Shown: positions 1 through 9,204, counted from the first letter of the stretch. The stretch is DNA of 64,000 nt from Rhodobacteraceae bacterium Alg238-R152 (GCA_900537125.1 UNRJ01000003.1:186001-250000); one strand, 5' to 3'. Made by a program: numbers and translations. Notes: generated from the sequence alone by a model not told the origin.

Positions 1-122
1 AAGCGTCGCTTGTGCCTGGGATGCCTGTGGACGCGTTTTTCCGCACCCGTGATCGCACCCCTTGGGAATATCTGACCAAGCCGTTGACGGATTATTTTGT
101 GAGAGCCTTCCGCGAAAGCTGA
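1..122 (+). CDS. Type I secretion membrane fusion protein (HlyD family), C-terminal end only
   Basis: The reading frame that ends at the TGA at 120-122 encodes a tail with MPVDAFFRTRDRTPWEYL followed by KPLTDYF and a final AFRES. This is the usual ending of HlyD/PrtE-type periplasmic adaptor proteins, which bridge an inner-membrane ABC exporter to a TolC-like outer-membrane channel. Only about 39 residues lie in the window, so the ABC exporter gene expected upstream cannot be seen. The family call rests on the conserved PxxAFFRTxxRTPxxYLxKPLxDYFxRAFRE ending. Confidence 0.75.
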   Translation, partial: ASLVPGMPVDAFFRTRDRTPWEYLTKPLTDYFVRAFRES

Positions 123-196
123 TCTTCATTTCGCGCTTTTCAATTCTCATTTTGCGGTCTAGCGTCGGCGCAAACATCGCATATGGAGAGCACGTG

Positions 197-658
197 ATGA
201 GCGCGATTGAAGCACGCCTGAAAGAACTGGGAATTACGCTGCCGGACATGGCCGCCCCGGCGGCCAACTATGTCCCCTACGTGGTTGTGGGCGACATGGT
301 CTATGTTTCTGGGCAAATCTCGATGACCGAATCTGGTTTCACCACCGGCAAAGTCGGCGCAGACTTGACCACCGAAGAAGGTGTGGCCGCAGCTCAAACC
401 TGTGCGGTTGGACTGCTGGCCGCTTTGAAAGCAGCCTGCGGCGGTGACATTGATCGCCTTGTTCAGGTGGTCAAACTGGTGGGATTTGTGAACTCCACGC
501 CTGACTTTACTGACCAACCAAAAGTCATCAACGGCGCGTCTGACTTTATGGTTGAAGCGCTGGGCGACAAAGGTCGCCATGCCCGCTCTGCGGTTTCCGC
601 TGGCTCGCTGCCATTTGGCGTGGCCGTGGAAATCGAAGGCATCTTCCAGATTTCCTAA
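197..658 (+). CDS. RidA family (YjgF/YER057c/UK114) deaminase-like protein, 153 aa
   Basis: The protein belongs to the RidA superfamily, whose best-known members hydrolyse reactive enamine/imine intermediates made by PLP enzymes. Visible family features are the N-terminal block around VVVGDMVYVSGQI and the C-terminal block around RSAVSAGSLPFGVAVEIEGIF, the region that holds the ligand-binding arginine. The ATG at 197 is chosen because GGAGAG lies just upstream; the frame is open further back, but that extension has no family similarity. The length (153 aa) matches the longer RidA subgroup of alphaproteobacteria. The next gene starts within two bases, so the two are probably co-transcribed. 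The substrate is unknown. Confidence 0.85.
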   Translation: MSAIEARLKELGITLPDMAAPAANYVPYVVVGDMVYVSGQISMTESGFTTGKVGADLTTEEGVAAAQTCAVGLLAALKAACGGDIDRLVQVVKLVGFVNSTPDFTDQPKVINGASDFMVEALGDKGRHARSAVSAGSLPFGVAVEIEGIFQIS

Positions 659-659
659 T

Positions 660-1418
660 ATGCTCGACAAACGGTTCTTGGATGCGCCCATTGCGCACCG
701 GGCCCTGCATGACGTCACAGATGGCCGCCCGGAAAACAGCCGGGCGGCGATTGAGGCGGCTATTGCGCAGGGCTTTGGCATTGAAATTGACCTGCAACTG
801 TCTTCAGACGGGGTGGCCATGGCGTTCCATGACTACCAATTGCAACGTTTGGCAGAGGCCAAAGGCGCGGTGCGCCAGCACACCGCTGAGGTGCTGGGCG
901 CGATTCAGTTGATAGGCGGTGACGAAGGCATCCCGACATTTGCCGAAGTGCTGGATTTGGTCGCAGGCCGTGTTCCGCTACTGATCGAGTTCAAAGATCA
1001 AGACGGCATCATGGGCCCCAATGTCGGCACACTCGAAGCATCGGCGGCACATGCGGTTCAAGACTATGACGGCCCAATGGCTTTCATGGCCTTCAATCCC
1101 CACAGCGTGGCTGCCCTGCGCGATCTCGCCCCAAATGTGCCACGCGGATTGACGACCGATCCGTTCCATGCCGACGGATGGCCTCTCTTGCCAAAAGCGG
1201 TTCGGACGCGTCTTAAGTCCATTCCAGATTATGACGCGGTCGGTGCCTGTTTTATCAGTCACAGCGTGGATGATCTCCATTCGCCAGAGGTGGCGGCGCT
1301 TAAAGCCCGTGGTGCCAAAGTTCTTTGCTGGACCGTGACCTCCATAGAACAAGAGCAAGAGGCGCGGGGTTTTGTTGATAACGTCACTTTTGAGGGCTAC
1401 GTGCCAAAGGGCAGATAG
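660..1418 (+). CDS. Glycerophosphodiester phosphodiesterase family protein, 252 aa
   Basis: This is a GDPD/UgpQ-type enzyme predicted to split glycerophosphodiesters into glycerol-3-phosphate and an alcohol, with a TIM-barrel fold. The N-terminal active-site pattern is visible: IAHRALHD, then ENSRAAIEAAIAQG, then IEIDLQLSSDG and MAFHD, which match the family HRG...EN...E.D...T.DG...HD residues. The usual HRG is HRA here. No signal peptide is seen, so it is probably cytoplasmic. Its ATG lies two bases after the stop of the RidA gene, implying translational coupling. The phospholipid-derived substrate is not identifiable. Confidence 0.85.
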   Translation: MLDKRFLDAPIAHRALHDVTDGRPENSRAAIEAAIAQGFGIEIDLQLSSDGVAMAFHDYQLQRLAEAKGAVRQHTAEVLGAIQLIGGDEGIPTFAEVLDLVAGRVPLLIEFKDQDGIMGPNVGTLEASAAHAVQDYDGPMAFMAFNPHSVAALRDLAPNVPRGLTTDPFHADGWPLLPKAVRTRLKSIPDYDAVGACFISHSVDDLHSPEVAALKARGAKVLCWTVTSIEQEQEARGFVDNVTFEGYVPKGR

Positions 1419-1491
1419 TATTGTTTGCCTCAAAAGTGATTTGTCTCGCGCCTTACATCGTAGCAGGTACACTACCATCAAGGAGGCGCGC

Positions 1492-2679
1492 GTGGACGGA
1501 AATCCGATCGAAATCACATTGCATCAGTCGCTGAAGACCATTTCGGCGGCTGACTGGGATGCCTGCGCTGATCCCACTCCCAGCGGAACGGGTCGCGCTG
1601 AAAACCCCTTTGTCACCCACCGGTTCCTCCGTGCACTTGAGGACAGCGGCAGCGTTGGTTCCGGCACCGGCTGGCTGCCCCGCCACCTGACAGCCAAGGC
1701 CGGAGGCGAGGTCATCGCTGTCGCACCGATGTACATCAAGCAGCACAGCCAGGGCGAATACGTCTTTGACCACAATTGGGCCCACGCCTACGAACAAGCA
1801 GGCGGGCGCTATTACCCGAAGTTGCAAACCGCCGTGCCGTTTTCTCCGGTCACAGGTCGCCGCCTGATGACCCGTCCCGGTTGGGAAGCCACTGGCCAAT
1901 CCGCATTGGTGCAGGGCATGGTGCAGGTTGGCACCGACAATGGCCTGAGCGGCGCGCATATTACCTTTTGCACCCCGGAAGAGGTGCAGAACGGTCAAGA
2001 GATGGGCCTGCTCTACCGTACCGGCCAGCAATTCCATTGGCTTAATGAGGGTTATGCTACCTTTGACGATTTCCTTCATGCGCTCTCCTCACGCAAACGC
2101 AAAAACATCCGCAAAGAGCGCGCCCAAGCCCAAGCGTTTGGCGGCGAGATTGTGTGTCTGACAGGTGACGACATCCAACCGCACCACTGGGATGCTATGT
2201 GGCGGTTCTATCAAGACACCGGCGCACGCAAATGGGGCACGCCCTATCTGACCCGCGCTTTCTTTGACATTATCCACCAAACCATGCGTGACGATACACT
2301 TCTGATCTTTGCGGAGCGTGACGGTGTGCCTGTCGCCGGGGCGATGAACATGATTGGCAGCGGCACGCTCTTTGGCCGCTACTGGGGCTGTGTTGAGCAT
2401 CATCCGGCATTGCACTTCGAACTGTGCTATTATCAGGCGATGGATTGGGCAATTGCGCAGGGCCTGGCCTCAGTAGAGGCAGGCGCGCAGGGTGAGCATA
2501 AGCTGGCGCGCGGTTACCTGCCGGTGACCACCCATTCGCTGCACTGGATCCAAGACCCGGGCTTTCGCGACGCCATTCACCGCTACCTGCAAGAGGAGCG
2601 GGAGGCGGTCAGCCAGGACGTCGAAGTGCTCACTAGTTACGGCCCGTTTAAGCGCGGCACCGAGGAGGACCACGAATGA
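1492..2679 (+). CDS. GNAT/FemAB-like N-acyltransferase (peptidogalycan family), 395 aa
   Basis: This belongs to the FemAB_like family (formerly DUF482) of acyl/aminoacyl-transferase-fold proteins common in alphaproteobacteria; the acceptor substrate is unknown. Recognisable blocks are the [20 protein letters not shown] region near residue 38, [19 protein letters not shown] in the first third, and the basic stretch [15 protein letters not shown] in the middle. The GTG at 1492 is chosen because AGGAGG sits 5 bases before it; the frame is open back to 1372 but that part overlaps the preceding gene. The stop overlaps the start of the pterin dehydratase gene (ATGA at 2676-2679), so the two are translationally coupled. 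Confidence 0.8.
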   Translation: MDGNPIEITLHQSLKTISAADWDACADPTPSGTGRAENPFVTHRFLRALEDSGSVGSGTGWLPRHLTAKAGGEVIAVAPMYIKQHSQGEYVFDHNWAHAYEQAGGRYYPKLQTAVPFSPVTGRRLMTRPGWEATGQSALVQGMVQVGTDNGLSGAHITFCTPEEVQNGQEMGLLYRTGQQFHWLNEGYATFDDFLHALSSRKRKNIRKERAQAQAFGGEIVCLTGDDIQPHHWDAMWRFYQDTGARKWGTPYLTRAFFDIIHQTMRDDTLLIFAERDGVPVAGAMNMIGSGTLFGRYWGCVEHHPALHFELCYYQAMDWAIAQGLASVEAGAQGEHKLARGYLPVTTHSLHWIQDPGFRDAIHRYLQEEREAVSQDVEVLTSYGPFKRGTEEDHE

Positions 2680-2978
2680 CCGAAAAACTCAGTCAGGCCG
2701 CCCGTGATGCGGTGATGGAACCACTGTTGCAAAGTGGTTGGACCTATTGCGACGATCGCGACGCGATCCGAAAATCTTTTGTCTTTGCGAATTTTGTAGA
2801 GGCCTTTGGCTGGATGACCAAAGCCGCCATCTGGGCCGAGAAATGGAACCACCATCCGGAATGGTCTAACGTTTACAAAACCGTGGACGTGACGCTGACC
2901 ACCCACGACGTGGGTGGTATCAGCGCGCTGGATGCCAAACTCGCCCGTAAAATGGACATGTTGTTTGGCGAGGCCTGA
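2676..2978 (+). CDS. phhB: Pterin-4a-carbinolamine dehydratase, 100 aa
   Basis: PCD/DCoH family protein. It dehydrates 4a-hydroxytetrahydropterin so that the cofactor of aromatic amino acid hydroxylases can be recycled. The family core is clear: [20 protein letters not shown] supplies the active-site histidines and tryptophan, and [12 protein letters not shown] follows. The length is normal for the family. No phenylalanine hydroxylase gene lies nearby, so the physiological partner is not shown by context. It overlaps the preceding gene by four bases and is followed by an intrinsic terminator, which makes it the last gene of this run. Confidence 0.92.
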   Translation: MTEKLSQAARDAVMEPLLQSGWTYCDDRDAIRKSFVFANFVEAFGWMTKAAIWAEKWNHHPEWSNVYKTVDVTLTTHDVGGISALDAKLARKMDMLFGEA

Positions 2979-2985
2979 AACAAAG

Positions 2986-3021
2986 ACCTGACGAACTCGC
3001 GCAGCACGTCAGGTGTTTTTT
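2986..3021 (+). terminator. Intrinsic terminator after phhB
   Basis: Arms ACCTGACG (2986-2993) and CGTCAGGT (3007-3014) form an 8-bp perfect stem with a 13-base loop, followed by a T-tract at 3016-3021. It lies between convergent genes and may also serve the peroxiredoxin gene on the other strand, where the tract is poorer. Confidence 0.8.
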
Positions 3022-3028
3022 CTGCACC

Positions 3029-3517
3029 TTAAAGCGCAGCGACCATCGTTTCACCTGCGCTGATCTCGCAGGTGCCCGGTGCGTCCTCGACGTTCAGAAT
3101 CTTGAACTCGCCATTTTCAATCATTGCCGCGTAGCGTTTGGAGCGGTTCACAAATCCAATAGCCGGCACGCTGAAATCCAACCCCATCGCGGTGGTCAAA
3201 TCACCTGTTGGGTCCGCCAGAAGCGTCACGCCAGCTTCGGCTGCGTTGTTGGCCTTGTCCCAGGCATCCATCACAAACGGATCGTTCACCGACACACAAA
3301 TCACTTCATCCACGCCTTTGTCTTTCAGCGCGTCCACATTGCGCATGAAGCTTGGAAGGTGCGCGCTGCTACATGTGGACGTGAACGCGCCCGGCAGGCC
3401 AAACACCACAACTTTGCGCCCTTTGGTCAAAGCCTCAACCGACACCGGTTCCGGTCCTTCTGCGCCCACCTTCATCAGCGTGCCTTCGGGGATTTTGTCT
3501 CCGATCGAAATACTCAT
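3029..3517 (-). CDS. Peroxiredoxin, Prx5/AhpE-like (redoxin domain), 162 aa
   Basis: Thiol peroxidase that reduces H2O2 and organic hydroperoxides. The peroxidatic cysteine lies in LPGAFTSTCSSAHLPSF, the Prx5-type signature, and the SVNDPFVMDAW block follows. The start ATG at 3517 (MSISIGDKIPEG) matches the usual N-terminus of the family. An ATG five codons upstream (3532) is preceded by AGGGA and is an equally possible start on ribosome-binding grounds. The gene is divergent from the ferredoxin reductase gene, and the two share the region 3533-3600. Reducing partners (glutathione/glutaredoxin or thioredoxin) cannot be told from sequence. Confidence 0.88.
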   Translation of the reverse strand: MSISIGDKIPEGTLMKVGAEGPEPVSVEALTKGRKVVVFGLPGAFTSTCSSAHLPSFMRNVDALKDKGVDEVICVSVNDPFVMDAWDKANNAAEAGVTLLADPTGDLTTAMGLDFSVPAIGFVNRSKRYAAMIENGEFKILNVEDAPGTCEISAGETMVAAL

Positions 3518-3600
3518 CTGTGATACTCTCATTGCGTTTCCCTGAGCCTGCGATATAGGCTCGCCAGCGGCTTAGGCAATGGCATTTGAGGGAGAGTGAC

Positions 3601-4809
3601 GTGACGCACGTTGTTGTGATTGGGGCAGGGCAGGCAGGCGCGGCATGCGTGGCGAAACTGCGCAGCAAAGGCTTTGAAGGCGACATCACCCTTATTGGGG
3701 CCGAAACCGCGCCACCGTACCAACGTCCTCCACTCTCCAAGAAATACCTACTTGGCGACATGGACCTCGAACGGCTCTACCTGCGCCCAGAGAGTTATTA
3801 CGCGGATCAAAACATCACCTTGCGTTTGGGCACCACTGTTGAAGCCATCGACACTGCCGCGCAAACCGCCATCCTGCCCAACGAAACGGTGTCCTACGAT
3901 CATCTCGTCTTAACCACCGGCGCCTCGCCCATTCGCTTGCCGGCCGCCATCGGCGGTGATCTCGACGGTGTCTATACCGTGCGCAATCTTGCAGACGTCG
4001 ACGCCATGACACCGGAATTCACCGAAAGTCGACATGTGCTGATTGTTGGCGGGGGCTACATTGGCCTCGAAGCCGCCGCTGTGGCCGCTTCCAAGGGCCT
4101 AAAAGTCACTCTGGTGGAAATGTCCAACCGCATTCTGCAACGTGTCGCTGCCAAAGAAACCAGCGACTACTTCCGCGCCCTGCACAGCTCGCATGGTGTT
4201 GAGATCCTCGAAGGCACGGCGCTGGAAAGCCTCTGTGGCGACACCCGCGTAATATCCGCCAAGCTCTCCGGTGACCGCGAACTGGCCGTGGATTTTGTCA
4301 TTGTTGGCGTTGGCATCCGCCCCGATACGGCGCTCGCTCAGGCCGCAGGTCTGCCCCTCGACAATGGCATTACCACCGATGATCAAGGCCGCACTTCTGC
4401 GCCTAATGTTTGGTCGGCCGGTGATTGCGCCTCTTTCCCCTACAAGGGTACCCGCATCCGGCTGGAAAGTGTGCCAAACGCCATTGATCAGGCCGAAGTG
4501 GTCGCCGAAAACATCCTTGGCGCGGAGAAAACCTATATCGCCAAACCGTGGTTCTGGTCCGACCAATATGACGTAAAACTGCAAATCGCCGGGCTCAATA
4601 CCGGCTTTGACACCATCGTCACCCGTGACAGTGGCACAGACGCTGTCTCTTTCTGGTACTATCAAGGCGACACACTTCTGGCCGTCGATGCCATGAACGC
4701 GCCACGTGATTACATGGTGGGGAAACGCCTCATTGAGGCTGGCAAATCTCCATCGCGCGACATGGTGGCCGACATGAACACCGACATCAAAGACCTGATG
4801 CGTCTCTAA
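3601..4809 (+). CDS. NAD(P)/FAD-dependent ferredoxin reductase (rubredoxin/putidaredoxin reductase type), 402 aa
   Basis: Flavoprotein that passes electrons from NAD(P)H to a small iron-sulphur protein. It has an N-terminal FAD-binding motif VVVIGAGQAGAACVAKLR, the ALK/PPYQRPPLSKKYL block typical of putidaredoxin reductases, a second Rossmann motif LIVGGGYIGLEAAAVA for NADH, and the FAD-closing APNVWSAGDCASF. The reductase C-terminal domain follows. GTG at 3601 is preferred over an upstream TTG because GGGAGAG precedes it. Length matches the family. No ferredoxin or P450 gene is adjacent, so its partner lies elsewhere. It is probably co-transcribed with rsmD, which starts 10 bases later. Confidence 0.85.
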   Translation: MTHVVVIGAGQAGAACVAKLRSKGFEGDITLIGAETAPPYQRPPLSKKYLLGDMDLERLYLRPESYYADQNITLRLGTTVEAIDTAAQTAILPNETVSYDHLVLTTGASPIRLPAAIGGDLDGVYTVRNLADVDAMTPEFTESRHVLIVGGGYIGLEAAAVAASKGLKVTLVEMSNRILQRVAAKETSDYFRALHSSHGVEILEGTALESLCGDTRVISAKLSGDRELAVDFVIVGVGIRPDTALAQAAGLPLDNGITTDDQGRTSAPNVWSAGDCASFPYKGTRIRLESVPNAIDQAEVVAENILGAEKTYIAKPWFWSDQYDVKLQIAGLNTGFDTIVTRDSGTDAVSFWYYQGDTLLAVDAMNAPRDYMVGKRLIEAGKSPSRDMVADMNTDIKDLMRL

Positions 4810-4819
4810 GGAACTTCTT

Positions 4820-5389
4820 ATGCGGATAATTGGCGGAGAATGGCGCGGCATCGCGCTTGCGGCAGTTGGCAAAGGCGATCAGGGCAAACATCTGCGCCCC
4901 ACCACAGATCGTGTACGCGAAAGCCTGTTCAACGTCCTGCAAGGTGGCAAGTTGGGGGATCCGATAACTGACTCCCGCGTGCTGGACCTGTTTGCCGGCA
5001 CCGGCGCACTGGGTCTTGAAGCGGTCTCACGCGGTGCCACGTCGGTGACCTTTGTCGATGACGGTCGCGTGGCGGGCACTCTCATCCGTGACAACATCCG
5101 CAAAACCTGCGGCGCCCAACGCGCCAAGCTGATCAAAGCGGATGCCACGCGCCTACCGCAAAACCCGGATGGCCCGTTTGATCTGATCTTTCTCGATCCG
5201 CCTTATGGCAAATCCATGGGCCAGAAGGCCCTCGCTTTGGCCTCGCAAAACGGCTGGATCAGCGACGATGCTTTGATTGTTTGGGAAGAGAACACGCCCC
5301 AAGTGGCACCCGAAGGTTTCACGCAACAGGATCAGCGCAAATACGGCGATACCTGGGTGACGTTTCTCGAGGTCGACGGGCCTGCTTAA
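4820..5389 (+). CDS. rsmD: 16S rRNA (guanine(966)-N2)-methyltransferase RsmD, 189 aa
   Basis: SAM-dependent methyltransferase that modifies G966 of 16S rRNA during 30S assembly. The N-terminal MRIIGGEWRG and the RPTTDRVRESLFNVL block are characteristic of RsmD. The SAM motif VLDLFAGTGALGLEAVSRGA and the catalytic FLDPPYGK (DPPY) motif are both intact. Length is normal. It follows the ferredoxin reductase gene by 10 bases and probably shares its transcript; a functional link between them is not implied. Confidence 0.92.
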   Translation: MRIIGGEWRGIALAAVGKGDQGKHLRPTTDRVRESLFNVLQGGKLGDPITDSRVLDLFAGTGALGLEAVSRGATSVTFVDDGRVAGTLIRDNIRKTCGAQRAKLIKADATRLPQNPDGPFDLIFLDPPYGKSMGQKALALASQNGWISDDALIVWEENTPQVAPEGFTQQDQRKYGDTWVTFLEVDGPA

Positions 5390-5597
5390 GGCGACCGCCC
5401 TTGCCTGTTTTTCGGATATCGACTCGACCTAAGTGATGTGAGTTTTGCACCCGCCGGCACTCCGAAAGAGCGATTTTATGGCAGTCAGGCTGACGTACCT
5501 CGCGGGTCAATTGGTTGCCGTTCCTCAGATCTCGGAAGTTGAATTCCTTTGATTACAACGATATAGGCGCTAGTCCAATCAGCATAGATTAAAACTG

Positions 5598-5626
5598 TTG
5601 ACAGAAATCACGCTGGCTTAAATAGT
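5598..5626 (+). promoter_or_regulatory. Sigma-70-type promoter for the ROK transport/catabolic cluster
   Basis: A perfect -35 TTGACA (5598-5603) is separated by 17 bases from AATAGT (5621-5626, 4 of 6 matches to TATAAT). The rest of 5390-5633 shows no gene. Transcription would begin close to 5633, shortly before the ROK gene start, so an operator for the ROK protein is likely to overlap it. No convincing palindrome was found there. Confidence 0.6.
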
Positions 5627-5657
5627 TCGTCTAGTGACCGAACTAAAGGAAAGCCGC

Positions 5658-6869
5658 GTGTCTTTTTCAGGAAATGTCTCCCGACAACTGTCGATGAGCA
5701 CCATTGTGCAAGCGATCACCAGCTACGCGCCAATCTCTCGGGCGTCGATTGCAAAGATGACCGGTTTGTCCAAACAAACGGTGTCCGAAATCATGGCGCA
5801 ATTGGAGCTCGACGGGCTGGTTCAGACGGTTGGTCAGACCGAAGGGCATGTGGGGCGGCGGGCAGTTGTCTATGAGATCAACCCGCGGGTGGCATTGGTT
5901 GCGGCTGTCGATCTTGGCGGCACCAAGGTTCGCGTCGCTATCTGTAATTTGGTTGGCGAGGTTGTTGCTGAAACAGTGGCGCCAACCACCAAAGATGGTG
6001 GAGAGGCGGTCACGGCTCAAATTGCTGAACTGATTCGTGAATTGGCTTCTGAAAAAAACATTGAACCAGACGCGATCCGCACTGTTGTTGTCGGCGTGCC
6101 AGGTGTGCCGCAACCAGACGGCACCATTGCCTTTGCCCCCAACGTGCCGGGGGTCGACAAAATCGACTTTGCAGACACTCTTTCAGAGGTCGTCGGTGTT
6201 GAGGTGATTGTCGAAAACGATGTGAACTTGGCCGCACTCGGCGAGCATTGGATGACCAAACGGGGCGACAGCGATGACTTGGTTTTTGTTTCCATCGGCA
6301 CCGGTATTGGTGCGGGTTTGGTCATTGGCGGCAACCTTGTGCGTGGCGCCACTGGTGCTGCCGGTGAGGTCGGGTATCTGCCGTTCGGCGCGGACCCATT
6401 TGATCCCGAAAGCTTGCGTGTTGGGGCTCTGGAACGTGTGTCCGCCACCCAAGCCCTGATCGCCCACTATCACGATCTCACAGGCACAACGGTGAGTGTT
6501 CCCCAGATATTTGAGGCCGCCCTGTCAGGAGAGGAAGCGGCACAAGCCTGTCTGGAACGCACCGCACACAACATTGCATTGGCGATCGGCGCTATCGCAG
6601 CGGTATTGGATCCGTCCTGCATTGTCATTGGCGGTTCTATCGGCGCACGCAGTGAACTGACCGCGTTGATCGAACCGGTTTTGCGCAGGTGTTTTCCGGG
6701 TTCGATCCCCATCGAAAATACCATTCTTGGCAATCATGCTGCCTTGGCTGGGGCGACATCTATTGCCCTGTCGCGGCTGCATGTCGCCCTGTTTACGGGC
6801 GGATTGAAGGGTGCTGAAATTCAGGTCCCGCCCCCCGCATTGCCCACTTTTCAGGAGCTGGCCAGATGA
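5658..6869 (+). CDS. ROK family transcriptional regulator, 403 aa
   Basis: Residues about 10-70 form a winged helix (SRASIAKMTGLSKQTVSEIM is the recognition part). From about residue 80 there is a ROK sugar-kinase-like domain with DLGGTK and the SIGTGIGAGLVIGG glycine loop. The cysteine-rich zinc motif CxCGxxGC found in most ROK proteins is absent: the corresponding stretch is AGEVGYLPFGADPFDPES. GTG at 5658 is chosen because AAGGAAAG precedes it; a GTG at 5634 is in frame but sits at the predicted transcription start. It overlaps the next gene by ATGA, so it probably regulates the operon it heads, in response to the imported or processed ligand. This role is inferred. Confidence 0.85.
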   Translation: MSFSGNVSRQLSMSTIVQAITSYAPISRASIAKMTGLSKQTVSEIMAQLELDGLVQTVGQTEGHVGRRAVVYEINPRVALVAAVDLGGTKVRVAICNLVGEVVAETVAPTTKDGGEAVTAQIAELIRELASEKNIEPDAIRTVVVGVPGVPQPDGTIAFAPNVPGVDKIDFADTLSEVVGVEVIVENDVNLAALGEHWMTKRGDSDDLVFVSIGTGIGAGLVIGGNLVRGATGAAGEVGYLPFGADPFDPESLRVGALERVSATQALIAHYHDLTGTTVSVPQIFEAALSGEEAAQACLERTAHNIALAIGAIAAVLDPSCIVIGGSIGARSELTALIEPVLRRCFPGSIPIENTILGNHAALAGATSIALSRLHVALFTGGLKGAEIQVPPPALPTFQELAR

Positions 6870-8125
6870 CCAACGTGTTGGCGGATAGGCTCAAAGATCT
6901 GCAAGACCGCGACGCAGACATCGCTTTGCTAAAATCCGCATTGCGCCATGAAAGCGTGACCGGCAACGAAGCCAATTTTGTCTCGTTTCTACAATCGCAG
7001 ATGCGGGAGATGAACCTTGCCCCGCGCTCTGCTGATTTCTTGCCGGGACGCCCAAACATCTGGGGCGTGCGCAAAGGAGAAAAGCCTGAGGCAGGCCGCA
7101 ACCTCATGTTCACGGGACATACGGACACAGTGCATGTGCGGGGCTGGGCTGACCATTGGGAGGATGATCCGCGCAATGATCCGTTTGGCGGCGCCATTGT
7201 GGATGGCCATGTCTGGGGCAGGGGCGCCTGTGATCTCAAGGGGGGCATCTGCGCCTCGTTAGCAGCGCTGCGCCTCTTGGATCGTGCAGGCATCACCCTC
7301 GCCAACGATCTCAGCTTTGCCTTCATTGGCGACGAGGAAAGCGGCGAAACCGGCACCGGCGTCAGTGCAGGGGCCAAAGACCTTACCCAGCGTATCTTGT
7401 CCGGCACCGTGCCCAAGCCTGACTTTGCGGTCTATGTCGAACCCACCAAGCTGGATGTATACACCGCGCAAATCGGCTTCTTCATTGCAGACGTGAAGAT
7501 CACCGGCAAATCCGCGTATTTTGGCACGCCGGACGAAGGGGTGGACGCGCTCAAAGCCACACATAAGATCTTATCCGCCGTGTGGGATCATAGTGAGGAG
7601 CTGCGCCAGCAGCCGCCTCACGATCTGGTCGGACCGTCCGATGTGCTTGTGACCCACCTGTCCGGCGGCGGCTATATCGCTGTGCCCGGCGAATGCAGCT
7701 TCTCTGTGATCCGAAAGTTGCGTCCCGGTGAAGATTTGTCCAAAGCCGTGGCAGCCTTTGAAAATGTTGTGCGTGGGGCGGACATCGAACCGTCCATCGA
7801 AATCGCTTTTGACTACCCGGCGGGCCGGGATCACGCCAAAGGCGGCTCACCCGTCGAGATTGACCGCAACCACCCCGCCGCTGCGATGCTGCAAGCCAGC
7901 CTGAAAGACACCGGCGCCACTGGGGGAGAAATTGGCGGCGCGCCTTATTGGTCAGAGGCCCCTTTTTGGGTCAATCAACTGGACTGCCCAACTGTTTACT
8001 GCGCGCCGGGCAACATCGCCGTTGCGCATACATTTGAGGAACGCATCTGCATAGATGCCTACCTCGATGCCGTGAGGGCTTACGCCCTCTTCATGATCCG
8101 CTTCTGTGGCGTGATCGAACCCTAG
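6866..8125 (+). CDS. M20 family metallohydrolase (ArgE/DapE/ACY1-type), 419 aa
   Basis: Zinc-dependent amide hydrolase. Metal-site motifs in order: MFTGHTDTVHV, WGRGACDLKGG (bridging aspartate), FIGDEESGETG (general base and metal glutamates), a ligand in YVEPTKLDVYTAQIGF, and the closing histidine in NIAVAHTFEERICID. Length fits the ArgE/DapE group, whose members deacylate N-acyl amino acids or cleave small peptides. No signal peptide is seen, so it should act on a substrate already imported. It overlaps the ROK gene by four bases and precedes the two binding-protein genes, so the most economical reading is that it hydrolyses whatever the transporter brings in. Confidence 0.85.
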   Translation: MTNVLADRLKDLQDRDADIALLKSALRHESVTGNEANFVSFLQSQMREMNLAPRSADFLPGRPNIWGVRKGEKPEAGRNLMFTGHTDTVHVRGWADHWEDDPRNDPFGGAIVDGHVWGRGACDLKGGICASLAALRLLDRAGITLANDLSFAFIGDEESGETGTGVSAGAKDLTQRILSGTVPKPDFAVYVEPTKLDVYTAQIGFFIADVKITGKSAYFGTPDEGVDALKATHKILSAVWDHSEELRQQPPHDLVGPSDVLVTHLSGGGYIAVPGECSFSVIRKLRPGEDLSKAVAAFENVVRGADIEPSIEIAFDYPAGRDHAKGGSPVEIDRNHPAAAMLQASLKDTGATGGEIGGAPYWSEAPFWVNQLDCPTVYCAPGNIAVAHTFEERICIDAYLDAVRAYALFMIRFCGVIEP

Positions 8126-8149
8126 TTATGTTTTTTGTGGGAGGAAAAC

Positions 8150-9196
8150 ATGAAATATATCAACGTTATAGCGGCCGCGTGCCTGTCGGTGGCTTCGACT
8201 GCCGGCGCGGAAACCACTGGGCCAAATGGCGAAACGGCCACCGCCTCGACGGCGGTTCAGGTCGGTGACGATCACATTGCCGCGCTCAAATCCGGTAACC
8301 ACAGCGCCGCGCTGCTGTGGCACGATCAGTCTGATTTTGTGAACGCCGTCACCGCCGGTGCCAGCGATGAATTTGAACGCCTTGGCATCAAAGTTGTGGC
8401 CACAGCTTCGGCCGGATTTGACGCCGCCAAACAGCGCAGCGACATCGAAACCGCAATGGCTAAACAGCCCAGCATCATCTTGTCGTTGCCGCTGGATCCT
8501 GTGACCTCTGCCGCCGCCTTTGAAGAGGCCAAGGAAAACGGCGTTGCGCTCAGCTTCTTGTCCAACGTGCCTGCAGGCTATTCACACCCGGCTGACTACG
8601 CCGCGATTGTGACCGATGACCTGTTCCAGATGGGCAAACAAGCGGCAGACGCGCTTGCCACCTCCATGGGCGGTTCCGGCACCGTGGGCTGGATCTACCA
8701 CGATGCGGATTACTATGTGACCAATCAGCGTGACAACGCGTTCAAAACCACCATCGAGGCAGATTACCCGAACATCGAGATTGTAGCAGAACAAGGCATC
8801 AGCGACCCGGCCCGCGCCGAGGAAATTGCCAACGCCATGCTGCTGCGCAACCCGGATCTGGGTGGCATCTTTGTCACCTGGGCTGGTCCTGCCGAGGGCG
8901 TCCTTGCAGCCCTGCGCGCCAATGGCAACGACAGCACCAAGATTGTGACCCTGGACCTGTCAGAGCCAATTGCGCTGGACATGGTCAAAGGTGGCAACGT
9001 GGTCGCGATTGTGGCGGATGAAGCTTACGAGCTTGGCCGTGCGATGGCTGCCTCTGCAGCGCTCGATCTGCTTGGTGAAGAGGTGCCTGCTTTTGTTGTG
9101 GCCCCGGCCATCACCGTGACCGCGGACAACGTGCAAGACGGCTGGCAGAAGTCCCTGCGCGTCGACGCACCGGCCAGCCTGACGTCCAGCAAATAA
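8150..9196 (+). CDS. Periplasmic sugar-type ABC binding protein, copy 1, 348 aa
   Basis: Substrate-binding protein of the ribose/Peripla_BP_4 class. A signal peptide runs from MKYINVIAAACLSVASTAGA with probable cleavage before ETTGPNGE. The mature protein has the class-I layout, with repeats such as KQPSIILSLPLDPVTSAAAF and IVADEAYELGRAMA. ATG 8150 is preceded by GGGAGGAAAA. It is very similar throughout to the next gene (both begin GPNGE after cleavage and share HSAAL-WH, SDIET and NQRD-AFK blocks), so this is a tandem duplication. Ligand unknown; family members bind pentoses, hexoses, autoinducer-2 or other small molecules. Confidence 0.88.
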   Translation: MKYINVIAAACLSVASTAGAETTGPNGETATASTAVQVGDDHIAALKSGNHSAALLWHDQSDFVNAVTAGASDEFERLGIKVVATASAGFDAAKQRSDIETAMAKQPSIILSLPLDPVTSAAAFEEAKENGVALSFLSNVPAGYSHPADYAAIVTDDLFQMGKQAADALATSMGGSGTVGWIYHDADYYVTNQRDNAFKTTIEADYPNIEIVAEQGISDPARAEEIANAMLLRNPDLGGIFVTWAGPAEGVLAALRANGNDSTKIVTLDLSEPIALDMVKGGNVVAIVADEAYELGRAMAASAALDLLGEEVPAFVVAPAITVTADNVQDGWQKSLRVDAPASLTSSK

Positions 9197-9204
9197 AACG
9201 AAAA

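Noticed and set aside
5634..5657. An earlier GTG (5634) for the ROK regulator
   Set aside because: It coincides with the predicted transcription start and lacks a ribosome binding site; GTG 5658 has AAGGAAAG before it.
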